Assembly: GCA_003153435.1 (NCBI GenBank)
Contig: PLYR01000087.1
Location: 1 to 34,646, forward strand
DNA length: 34,646 bases
Source: Bacteroidota bacterium
Lineage (GTDB): Bacteria > Bacteroidota > Bacteroidia > Palsa-965
Reading direction: 5' to 3'
This document shows positions 14,740 through 25,900 of this stretch, piece after piece. The notes under the pieces were generated by a model. The model was not told the DNA's origin, searched no databases, and saw nothing but the letters and a program-made list of their open reading frames with translations. How positions within the stretch are numbered: position 1 is the stretch's first letter; each line of letters opens with the position of its first letter. The position numbers and the translations under genes were made by a program.

Positions 14740-14763
14740 AATATCTTACACGTGTAAGATATT
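14740..14763. promoter_or_regulatory. perfect 24-bp palindrome (operator or terminator)
   Basis: AATATCTTACAC is followed with no gap by its reverse complement. It lies 48 nt after the beta-lactamase stop and is followed by ATTTTATTTTG. As RNA it could form a stem of about 10 bp followed by U-rich sequence, which suits a terminator. As DNA it has the symmetry of a dimeric regulator site. A closely related half site (ATGTAAGATATT) recurs at 16682-16693 within the third gene of the next operon. Confidence 0.5.
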
Positions 14764-14867
14764 ATTTTATTTTGCTTGATGCCTGACACGGAATAGCTTC
14801 TGATTCCAAACTCCTCTGAATTGCCTTTAAATAAACCCTAATCAGGCCAAACCTTACATCTATCAAT

Positions 14868-14905
14868 TTCCGATATTAGAATCGGAATAATTTATCTGTA
14901 CTTTG
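14868..14905 (+). promoter_or_regulatory. candidate promoter with overlapping operator for the 14930 operon
   Basis: An inverted repeat, TTCCGAT (14868-14874), ATTAGA, ATCGGAA (14881-14887), overlaps TTA at 14876-14878. After 19 nt from that TTA comes GTACTTTG (14898-14905), a degenerate TAnnTTTG element. The geometry fits a promoter whose -33 region is covered by a dimeric regulator. The start codon is 24 nt further. Confidence 0.4.
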
Positions 14906-14929
14906 CAGTGAACACCCAGGCAAAACCAG

Positions 14930-16399
14930 ATGATACAGTTGAAAAGTGTTGTTCAACAACTCTCTCCAAAAGATTTTCAGATTATTGAGGAACAGTTTCA
15001 GAAAAGCAAAGCAAACAAATACCTCTGTCTGTTTAATCAGCTCCGGGAATCAGAACTTTCCGAAGAAGAAATTCTGGGACAACTCACACAGAACAAAGCG
15101 GCCTATTATACCCTAAAGTCAAGGCTTTATGATAAAATTCAGGATTTCCTGCTTTCCAATTCCACCGACAAAAAGGTAGGCTTGATCCGGAATGTTGCCA
15201 ACATTGAGAAAATACTCTTTAGTTCTCCAAAAATTTCGGCTATTGCCAGCCTGATTAAAATGGAGAAAAAACTTATAGAGTACAATATGACTCGTGAGTT
15301 GATTCTGGTATACAAAGCACTCCGCAAACTGCATCTTTGCACTCCAAAATATTATGAGTTCTCAAAGCTCTATAACAAATGTGTGGCTCATATCATCACA
15401 CTGGAAAAGGCGCATGATCTGTTGTCCCGTTTCACAAAGACCACAGGGGAATATCTCATTTCCAGAGATCAGGATGATTTGGAAGTTCTCACGTTCATGC
15501 AGCAGGAGATGGACGAATTGTCGGACCATCATCACTCTCATCACCAAACTATTTACCGGAACATCATGTTCATCTCTTATCAGATCTATACCGGAATATC
15601 AGAGATCAACGAGAAAAAATATCCAATACCGGTGCTATTAGAGCAGAGTGAGAACATCCTGTCTCAGAACAGCGAGGAAGCAAGCTACCGGCATTTACGC
15701 CCAGTATTCGATTTCTTAGCATTCGAATATTATCATAAACTGAATGATGAACAAAACGCCTTGCATTACTTTGACCGCGTCAACTCCATGCTGGGCACTT
15801 TTCTTTTGGCTGATCATTGCTGCCTCAGCGCGCACTTTCTTATCTCAAAAGTGGAACGCTATTCCAAACAAGGCTTAATGCGAACACTGGTCAGTGAAGA
15901 TCAGCTTCTGACCACGCCGATCTCCGACGCGGATGAAGCCAGCTATATCTTTTATGTCCTTTATAAAGCAAGCATTCTATTTTACTCCGCTGAGTACACC
16001 GAATCCATTCATCTAATGGAAGACCTGCTTCAGAAACTGAATTTCACAAAAAGACTTCATGCCGAAATAGAAGTAAAATTTCTTCTGGCTTTGAGCTACC
16101 GTTTGGAAGGCAAAGTGGACCAGTCCTTTCTTTTGCTGAAAAGCCTGGCCCGAAAAATAAAGCTGCGAAAAAACAAAGAATATCCTCAGGCTCGCTATTT
16201 TATGGCATTCGTCAGGGCAGGACAAAAGGGCGATTTTCAAAATCTAGAGAAGAAGCTCAGACAACAGATGGATTCATTTGCGGCGCGAAATAAAGGTAAT
16301 TACAGAGTGCTGGGAATCTTAAATATGGACGAAGAATTCATTCATAACTATGCCACAAGGCTTCTTAAAGTCAGTAAAAACACAAAAACAGCAACATGA
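14930..16399 (+). CDS. helical-repeat protein, function unknown (first gene of adhesin locus)
   Basis: A 489-aa cytosolic protein with no signal peptide or membrane helix. It is almost entirely helical, rich in Leu, Lys and Glu, with TPR-like segments in the second half (for example HLRPVFDFLAFEYYHKLNDE and AEIEVKFLLALSYRLEGKVD). The N-terminal 70 residues (LSPKDFQIIEEQFQKSKANK, then AAYYTLKSRLYDKIQDFLL) look like a helical bundle that could bind a partner. I recognise no named family. Its stop overlaps the next start in ATGA (16396-16399), so it is translationally coupled to the zinc-ribbon microprotein. Together with the giant adhesin downstream this suggests a regulatory or assembly role, but that is only inferred from position. 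Confidence 0.75.
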   Translation: MIQLKSVVQQLSPKDFQIIEEQFQKSKANKYLCLFNQLRESELSEEEILGQLTQNKAAYYTLKSRLYDKIQDFLLSNSTDKKVGLIRNVANIEKILFSSPKISAIASLIKMEKKLIEYNMTRELILVYKALRKLHLCTPKYYEFSKLYNKCVAHIITLEKAHDLLSRFTKTTGEYLISRDQDDLEVLTFMQQEMDELSDHHHSHHQTIYRNIMFISYQIYTGISEINEKKYPIPVLLEQSENILSQNSEEASYRHLRPVFDFLAFEYYHKLNDEQNALHYFDRVNSMLGTFLLADHCCLSAHFLISKVERYSKQGLMRTLVSEDQLLTTPISDADEASYIFYVLYKASILFYSAEYTESIHLMEDLLQKLNFTKRLHAEIEVKFLLALSYRLEGKVDQSFLLLKSLARKIKLRKNKEYPQARYFMAFVRAGQKGDFQNLEKKLRQQMDSFAARNKGNYRVLGILNMDEEFIHNYATRLLKVSKNTKTAT

Positions 16400-16599
16400 A
16401 AATCAGATGTTTGTCGTGTGGACGCAGAGAAAAGTATTATGTGATGAGGTGCAGAAAATGCAGTGAGCTCATCCCAACTTTTTACATCCGTCATCATTGG
16501 TTACTCATTTCTTTCGCTCTGGTTAGTTTTTTCATTTCAATTTTTATTTTTCATTTATTCTGCCTTCAAATTGAAGACATGCCGCTTAAAATAAAATGA
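16396..16599 (+). CDS. zinc-ribbon single-pass membrane microprotein
   Basis: A 67-aa protein. Residues 5-22 contain CLSC and CRKC, a four-cysteine zinc-ribbon arrangement (CxxC-N10-CxxC). A transmembrane helix follows at about 34-57 (WLLISFALVSFFISIFIFHLF), with a short tail. The start ATG overlaps the stop of the previous gene, and its own stop overlaps the start of the next in another ATGA. Function is unknown; a small membrane tether or a partner of the upstream helical protein are both possible. Confidence 0.75.
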   Translation: MKIRCLSCGRREKYYVMRCRKCSELIPTFYIRHHWLLISFALVSFFISIFIFHLFCLQIEDMPLKIK

Positions 16600-16748
16600 G
16601 CGATGAAGTGGCAATATCATGCTCCCGGACCGAACTATTTATTCGATGGAAGCAGGAAGAAAATCCAACAGAAAAGAAAGGATGTAAGATATTGGCCGAA
16701 ATCGTAGAAACTAAATCTTTTTATCTACGTAAAACAACCCATAAATAA
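16596..16748 (+). CDS. 50-aa microprotein coupled to the zinc-ribbon gene
   Basis: The ATG at 16596 overlaps the stop of the zinc-ribbon gene (ATGA). The frame encodes MSDEVAISCSRTELFIRWKQ, then EENPTEKKGCKILAEIVETK, then SFYLRKTTHK. It is charged, with two Cys and no signal peptide. The third successive ATGA junction is the best argument that it is a real gene. No family was recognised. 16749-16903 separates it from the adhesin start and shows no gene. Confidence 0.5.
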   Translation: MSDEVAISCSRTELFIRWKQEENPTEKKGCKILAEIVETKSFYLRKTTHK

Positions 16749-16903
16749 CCTTCTTATTGCTTCAATTTGGGCATCGGAATGATGGCTCAGATGAAATGAT
16801 CTTAGTTAATGGATGAATTTGTGTTTCATCCGATGGTATATGAACTGCGCGGAATACGATTCAATAATTTTTGTTTACAGTTTCAAACGCTAATGACAGG
16901 CTA

Positions 16904-19900
16904 ATGAAACAACACTACAAAGTCCATATCCTTAAATGTTATATCCTGCTGATTTTATTCGGTGGTATAAATTCTTTGGGCTTGGCCCAGCGGTATAGCA
17001 TTGCCCCTTTTCCCAATCAACTTTTTTGTAGCTCTTCTTACCCGACTGCTTATAATACCGTAAACTTTGCGCTAAACGAAACAAATGTTACTGGTTTTAA
17101 CCGGAACCAGAACAATGTGACGATGATTCTGACCCTTCCGGCCGGGTTTCAGTTTAATCCTGCCGCAGGAACAATCAGCTTTACCGCAGCCAGGGGAATC
17201 ACCAGCATCGTGCTCACTTCAGTCACCACCACTGCCATCACCATAACCGTCACTACTAATAATAATAACACCCTATTAGATACTATTTACTTCAAAAATT
17301 TCCAGATCAGAGCCAGTGCCGCCGGTGCCGGGAGCCTTACCCGAACCGGTGGTACCATGCAAGTGGGTAATGCGACTACAAATCCCACTGCTGCCGAATC
17401 ATTCGGATACCTGAGTTCAAGCCCGGCCATGATACTCGACTCCAGTGTTGTTTCTCAATATACCATTGCCCCCATCAACCGTCAGTGTTCCCAGAGCGAA
17501 CAAGTCATACTGAGGATTAAAGTATGTGTAAAAGATACTTGCCCGGCCACCATCACTCAGTTCAATTTCAGTACCAACGGGGATGCAGGAGCTTCCGCAA
17601 ACCCATTAACCAATATTACCCGGGCCAATTTATTTTTCGGAGGAAACAATTCCATTCCGCTCATCGATGCAACTACTCCTTTATTCGGAACCGTTGCCAG
17701 CCCGAATGGGGCCTTCACCATTTCAGGATCTCAGCAATTACTGCTGGGTACGGGGAGCTACTATTTCTATCTGACTTATGATGTTCCGGTCACTGCCAAT
17801 ATCGGCGACCAGTTGGATGCTTCTCTTAACTCCTTCGTCTTTAACGGATCCACCATCACAACAGCTCTTAACCCGAACCCAACCGGTACCCGTACCATCA
17901 TCAGCACTGTTTGCAACACTCCCGATATGCCCGGCCCTCCGGCTAACTTGGTTACTGTTCCCGGAGGCTCTTATGTCATACCGATGGATAATACGAATCA
18001 GAGTCTTGTGGCACCTTTTAATGTCAAAGCCTATGGATTGGTACACGAGCTGCTGATGAATGATGTGCCGGTTAAATGGGTGATTCTTTCGGGTAAGGCA
18101 AAAGATGCCGCCGATTTTACAGCTAATGCCTCCCGTGTTTTCCCAACAGTGATTGCTTCCGCTCCGGTAACCTTTAAAGCAAGTGCCTTTATTATAGACA
18201 CTACCTGGCTCAATACTTCCTTTTATTCGGGTGGTCTTACCGCATTACAAGTCATTGCTGCATTCAATGCCCGGGGATCGGAGTATGCCAAGGTGGCCAT
18301 CTATAAACTCACCTCCAATACTCCTGTAAACGTTCGATATACACTTGATCAGCGTCCTAAAATTGCCTGCTTTAATAACGGAACCTACGAAGGAATTGCC
18401 ACCAAAATGCTGGACAGTGCAGGTATTACTAATTATGTAACAATCAGTGCAGGTGTTTTCCCAGGCTTGTCTCAATGTTTTACCTTTTGTTGTGAAGAAC
18501 ACTGGGATGTGGCTACGAACCCGCCTACAGCCCCGGCTACTGTTGGATCGATCACACAAAAGGTATGGGACTTCGTTTATGAAGGAGGAAATTTCTTTGC
18601 ACAATGTGCTGGTGTGAATACCTATGAGAACCTCATGAATTCCCCTCAGCATTTCCATTCCACCAATGGAGTGATTGTCAGCAACAGCAATACGGTCGCA
18701 ACCAATGCCTATTATAGTTCGGATATGGCCTTTATGCAGTTTGAAGGGAATGTAGTAGCCAACAATACCGGAACCGGTAAAAACTGGGTTCTAAACCGAC
18801 CCGGAGCATCGAAGTGGGTGAATAGCTTTTACCATGGATTGAGCGATAATGTACATATGGATACAATAGTGGCCGCTGCCGGCCACTTCCTCCCAGCCGA
18901 TTCTGTCGGAGGAAACGTTTTCTATCTTGGAGGACATGACTACGCGAATGGTGCTGCTGAATGGGGAAACATCACCTATGTGAATGCTATCAGGATGTTC
19001 CTGAATGCAACCTTGGTACCTGCAACACGTCCTACTGCCTTCACCCTTGCAGCAGGAGCTGCCCGCACCATTTGCAATGGAACCAATACAACCCTGGGAG
19101 GAAGCCCGACCGGCCCGACAGGAACAACTTATAATTGGAGCCCTTCTGCAAGTCTGAACAATGCTAACTCGGCAAACCCTGTTGCAACACCAACAGTTAC
19201 CACCACCTACACAGTTGTTGCCCAAAACGGAGGTTGTCCGGGTGGTCCGTCTTATGTTACCGTAACCGTCACTCCGCTCCCTGCCGCTCCTACTGCCTCC
19301 AGTAACAGCCCTGTCTGTGTGGGATCTGCATTAAACCTGGCCGCAAGCACCATCGCAACCGCCACTTATTCCTGGACAGGACCCAACACTTTTACATCTG
19401 CTGTTCAGAACCCCACCATTGCATCGGCCACTGTAGCCGCCGCAGGTACTTATTCCGTCAAGGCAACAGTTAACGGTTGTACGGGGCCCGCTGGAACCAC
19501 TGCTGTAGTCGTAAACGCTACACCCGGTGCGACCACTGCAAGCAACGGAGGACCCATCTGTGCTGGAAACACTTTAACACTAGCCACCCCAACCGTAGCC
19601 GGTGCTACGTATAGTTGGACAGGACCGAATGCATTTACATCTGCTCTGCAAAATCCTTCCATTTCCGCTGCCACCACAGCCGCAACAGGAACATATTCTG
19701 TTACTGTAACCGTTGGCGGATGTACGAGCGTGGCAGCCACCACCGCCGCCACCGTAACTGCAGTACCGGCAGCTCCGGCGCCAACGAGTAACAGTCCGAT
19801 ATGTGCCGGTTCCACATTGACTCTTGCTACAGCTACTGTAGCCACCGCAACGTATAGCTGGACCGGGCCAAACGGATTTACCTCAACCCTTCAAAATCCT

Positions 19901-22900
19901 TCTATTACTGCCGCAACGACAGCTGCAACAGGCACCTATTCAGTTATCGTAACCGTCAATGGCTGTGCGAGTGCAGCAGGAACGGTGGCCGCAACAGTAA
20001 GTCCGATCACGGCAACACCAGTTCCCACCAGCAATAGCCCAATCTGTGCAGGCTCAACACTCACGCTTGCAACGGCTACCGTAGCCACAGCTACGTATAG
20101 CTGGACGGGACCCAATGGATTTACGTCCACTTTACAAAACCCTTCCATAGCAGGTGCGACAATAGCCGCTACCGGAACCTATTCTGTTACTGTTACGGTT
20201 GGGGGCTGTGCAAGTGCTGCCGGAACAATTGCATGTACGGTGACGACCATACCCGCCACTCCTGCACCAGGAAGTAACACTCCTGTTTGTACCGGGAATA
20301 GTATCAACCTGACCACTGCCACCGTTGCAACGGCCACCTATAGTTGGACAGGTCCGAACGGATTTACATCCACTGTACAAAACCCTAGTATTGCAGGTGC
20401 TACCGCAGCCGCTGCCGGTACTTACTCTGTTACAGTTACAGTGAATGGATGCTCTGGAAGTGCAGGTACCACTGCGGTGGTCATCAACCCAACTCCGGCC
20501 ACTCCCGCACCTTCGAGTAATAGTCCGATCTGTGCCGGATCGACACTCACGCTTGCAACAGCTACCGTAGCAACAGCCACGTATAGCTGGACAGGACCCA
20601 ATGGATTTACTTCTACTTTGCAAAACCCTTCTATAGCAGGCGCAACGGTAGCCGCTACCGGAACCTACTCTGTTATTGTAACGGTTGGAGGTTGTGCAAG
20701 TGCCGCCGGAACAATTGCATGTAACGTGAATAGCATTCCGGCCACACCAGCACCAGGAAGTAACTCTCCCGTTTGTATCGGGAACAGCATTAACCTAACC
20801 ACTGCCACAGTTGCCACTGCTACCTATAGCTGGACCGGGCCGAACGGATTTGCATCCACATTACAAAACCCAACTATTGCAGGTGCTACCGCATCGGCAG
20901 CCGGCACATACTCTGTTACGATTACCGTGAATGGATGCTCCGGAAGCTCTGGGACCACTGCAGTAGTCATCAACCCTACTCCGGCCACTCCGGCTCCTTC
21001 CAGCAACAGCCCGGTATGTATCGGTGCGACGATCAGTCTTTCAACATCCGCTGTAGCCACCGCTACCTACAGCTGGACAGGCCCGAACGGATTTACATCC
21101 ACCTTACAAAACCCATCCATAGCTTCGGCAGTGGCAGCATCAGGAGGCACTTACTCGCTTACTATTACTGTAAATGGCTGCCCGGGTGCAGCAGGAACAA
21201 CCGCTGTGATTGTAAGTCCGGTTCCTTCTACCCCAGTGGCATCAAACAACAGTCCGATTTGTGTCGGAGATGCACTCAACCTCACTTCAAATCTAATAGC
21301 AGGAGCAACCTATAGCTGGACCGGGCCGAATGGATTTACATCCACCCTGCAGAATCCTTCTATTGCAGTTTCCACGGCACTTGCAACCGGCACGTATTCT
21401 GTATCTGTTAACATAGCAGGATGCCAGGGATCAGCCGGTACCACATATGCTGCAGTCAATTCCCCACCAGCAGCTCCGGTGGCTGGAAGTAACAGTCCGG
21501 TGTGTACAGGAAATACTATTAATCTAACAGCAAGCACCATCGCAGGCGCAACTTATACCTGGACCGGTCCCAATGGATTTACTTCCACTTTGCAAAACCC
21601 TTCGATAGCAGGGGCCACCGCAGCAGCAGCCGGCACTTATACGGTAAATGCAATTGTAAACGGATGTACCGGTGCCGCTGGAACGACTTCTGTAATCGTC
21701 AATCCTACCCCAGCAACCCCTACTCCTACAAGTAACAGCCCTATTTGTGTGGGCGTCACCTTAACCTTTGCAACGGCTACGGTTGCAACAGCTACATATA
21801 GTTGGACAGGGCCCAATGGATTTACCTCTACCCTTCAGAATCCATCCATTGCCGGTGCTACCACCAGTGCAACCGGCTCTTATCAGGTAATGGTAACAGT
21901 GGGTAGTTGTACAAGTGCACCTGGAATCGTATCCGCAACCATCAACAGTGCACCCGCTACTCCTGTTGCAGGCAGCAACACACCAGTATGTGCCAGTTTT
22001 TCAATTAACCTAATCGCTTCTACTATTGCCGGAGCAACCTATAGCTGGACCGGTCCGAACGGATTTTCGTCCACACTTCAAAACCCTACGGTCGCGGCAG
22101 CAACGGCAGCAGCAGCAGGAACATACACGGTAACTACAAATAATGGTTGCGCAAGCACTCCGGCCACCACTTCTGTGACCATACTACCTACTCCGGCCAC
22201 CCCTGCTGCAAGCAATGATGGCCCTGTATGCGATGGATCTAATATTGATTTCAGTACTCCTGCCGTTGGAGGAGCCACCTATAGCTGGACCGGCCCGAAC
22301 GGATTTACTTCCACCACTCAAAATCCAACCATCACAGCTGCAACTCCAGCTGCGACGGGCACTTACTCAGTAACCATTACTTCCGGTGGATGTACAAGCC
22401 TGGCAGGCACCACTGCCGCTGTGATCAATGCGATCCCTTCAGCTCCGGTTGTATCCAGCAATAGTCCGGTTTGTATCGCAGCTACCATCAGCCTCAGCGC
22501 AAACACAATAGCGGGTGCCAGCTACAGTTGGACGGGTCCGAATGGTTTTACATCCACACTTCAAAACCCCACGATTGCATCAGCCGTAGCAGCGGATAGC
22601 GGAACTTACTCAGTTACGATTACGGTCAACAATTGCACAGGGCCAGCAGGAACAACGGCTGTGGTGGTTAGCCCGGTTCCTCCAACACCGGTGGCATCGA
22701 GTAATAGTCCGGTCTGTTCCGGAAACACCATAAACTTACAGGCGAATACCATCGCAAGTGCAACATACAGCTGGACCGGACCCAATGGATTTACTTCCAG
22801 TCTGCAAAACCCTACGATTACCAATGCTGCTGCACTGAACGCCGGCACCTATTCCGTCTCCGTGAATATTGCAGGTTGCCAGGGCGCTGCAGGAACAACT

Positions 22901-25900
22901 GCGGTGATCATCAACCCCACACCAGCCACTCCTGTTGCCGGAAGCAACAGCCCTATCTGTGCCGGGTCCACTCTTACTCTCACTACCACACCTGTTGCCA
23001 CAGCTACTTATAGTTGGACAGGTCCCAATGGATTTACCGATGTAGTACAGAATACTTCCATCGCTGCCGCTACCGTTGCAGCCTCCGGAATATATAGTGT
23101 CGTGGTTAACGTAAACGGTTGTCCAAGTGCACCAGGTACCATCTCTGCAACCGTTAACCCAATTCCAACCACTCCTTCTCCTACCAGCAACACTCCTGTT
23201 TGTACCGGAAATGCAATCAACCTGCAGGTGGGTGCACTAGCGGGAGCTACCTATAGCTGGACTGGACCAAACGGATTTACATCCACCTTGCAAAATCCAT
23301 CTATTGCATCAGCCACCACCCTTGCCACCGGAACCTATTCTGTAATGGTGAGTGTAAGCGGCTGCGGTGGAGCGGCTGCTTCTACAGCAGTAGTGGTCAA
23401 CCCAACACCGGCGACGCCTACTGCAAATAACGACGGACCTGTTTGTGCGGGATCCAATATCGACTTCACAACACCGGTTGTTGCCACGGCTACTTATGCA
23501 TGGAGCGGACCCAATGGATTTTCATCTACCACTCAAAACCCAACGATTGTAAGTGCCAGTGCAGCTGCAACCGGAACCTATTCCATAGTAGTAACCGTCA
23601 ACGGATGTCCAAGTGCTGCAGGCACTACCGCCGCAACCATCAACGCCATTCCGGCTACGCCCGCACCTTTTAGTAACAGTCCGGTTTGCTTTGGTAGTAC
23701 TTTAAACGAAAGCACTTCAGCGATTGCAGGGGCAAGCTATAGCTGGACAGGCCCTAATGGTTTTACATCCACCCTTCAAAGCCCAAGCATAGCGGCAGTA
23801 GGCGCTGCGGCTGGAGGCACTTATTCAGTAACCATAACTGTAAACGGATGCTCCAGCCAGACCGGAACAGATAGTGTGATTATAAACCCATTGCCGTTAG
23901 CACCGCTGGCAGGAAGCAATTCTCCGGTTTGTTCCGGAAGCACCGTAAACCTTACTGCATCGAATATAGCAGGTGCTACCTATAGCTGGTCTGGCCCGAA
24001 CGGATTCACCTCTTTGGTTCAGAATGCGGCTGTCAATAATGTTCCCATGGCAGGAGCAGGTACATATACCGTTGTAGCCATCGCAGGCGGCTGTGCCGGC
24101 CCTGGTGGAACTACTTCTGTTGTGGTGAAAGCTACTCCTGTCGCCCCAGCCGCAGCGAATAACGGTCCGATCTGTGCTGGCACCACCCTGAGCTTAACTT
24201 CTGCTTTGGTCCCTACTGCAACCTATTCCTGGACCGGACCTAACGGATTCATTTCTTCAGCTCAGGACACCTCCATTGCAAATGCAACTGCAACTGCTTC
24301 GGGAACGTATGCTGTTGCCGTCACCATCAATGGCTGCACCAGTGCTCCTGGAACCACAGCAGCAACCGTCTATCCCATCCCAGCCCCTCCGGTGGCTGGA
24401 AGTAATAGTCCGCTTTGTGTAGGATCCACCATCCAGCTTTCAGCAAATGCAATCATAGGAGCAAGCTATACCTGGACAGGGCCGAACACATTCAGTGCTT
24501 CTGTTCAGAATCCTTCTATCACCGGAGGAGCTCCGATAAATAATGGAATGTATTATGTGAATGTAACCGTGAATGGCTGCACCGGTGGAACAGACAGTGT
24601 ATCTGTAACCGTGAATACAGGCCCGGCTGCTCCAGTCGTGACTACCAATAGCCCGATCTGCAGCGGAACAAATCTTAATCTCGTCGCGGATACGATTCCC
24701 GGAGCGATATACAGCTGGACCGGACCGAACGGATTTACTTCCAGTCTTCAAAGCCCTGTTATTACGAATGCTCCTGTGGCTGCTGCCGGAACCTATTCTC
24801 TGATTGCTAATAACGGATGTTCCAGTTTACCTGCAACGGCCAGTGTAACGATCAATCCCTCTCCTGCCCAACCGGTAGCAGGAAGCAACAGCCCTCTTTG
24901 TATAGGCAACACACTCAACCTCACCAGCACCACGCCAGGAGGTGTTACCTATAGCTGGACCGGGCCAACCGGTTTTACATCCATCTCGCAAGATACCTCC
25001 ATCACCAGTGCCACCGTGGCTGCAACCGGAACTTATACGATAGTGCTCACCAGTGGAGGATGTAACAGTTTACCAGGGAAAGTAGCTGTTACCGTCAATT
25101 CCACTCCGGCTACCCCTGTTCCTTCCAGCAACAATCCTGCTTGTACAGGTAATACATTGAATCTGATCTGTGACACGATTCCCGGTGCTCTTTATTCCTG
25201 GACCGGACCCAATGGGTTCACCGCATCCTCACAGGATTCATCCATAGCTAATGTTTCTTTATCAGCAGCAGGCACCTATACCGTAACCGCTAATAATGGT
25301 TGCGCGAGTGTGCCAGCAACTACAACTGTTCTGGTGAACCCCACCCCTGCTGCACCCGCTGCAATGGACAATAGTCCTCTTTGCACCGGATCATCTCTGA
25401 ATCTTTTTTCATCCCTCATCCCTTCCGCAACTTATCAGTGGACCGGGCCGAACGGATTTATATCTTATGCACAGGACACTTCTATTGCAGCAGCTACCGT
25501 TAGTGCAAATGGTACTTACACGGTAACCGCAACCTTGAATGGTTGTACCAGCAACTACGGAACCGTGGCTGCCGTTGTAAATCTGATTCCGGCAATACCC
25601 ACAGTCACCAGCAATACCCCGGTTTGCTCCGGAAACACACTTACTCTTTTTGCAGATACGGTTGCAGGTGCAACTTATAGTTGGACCGGGCCCAACGGTT
25701 TTACTTCAAACCAACAAAACCCAGTTCTTACCAATGTGGCTACAGCTGCCACCGGAACGTATTCTGTGACGATAACCACCAATGCCTGTACCGGTTCAGC
25801 CGGAACTACCAGTGTGACTATAAACCCAACTCCTGCAACACCTGCTCCGGGAAATAACGGTCCTGTATGTGTGGGTTCGCCTATTAACTTCAGTACCCCT

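Noticed and set aside
16871-16903. Upstream TTG as the start of the giant adhesin
   Set aside because: It would put 11 polar residues before an otherwise perfect signal peptide that begins at the ATG at 16904.
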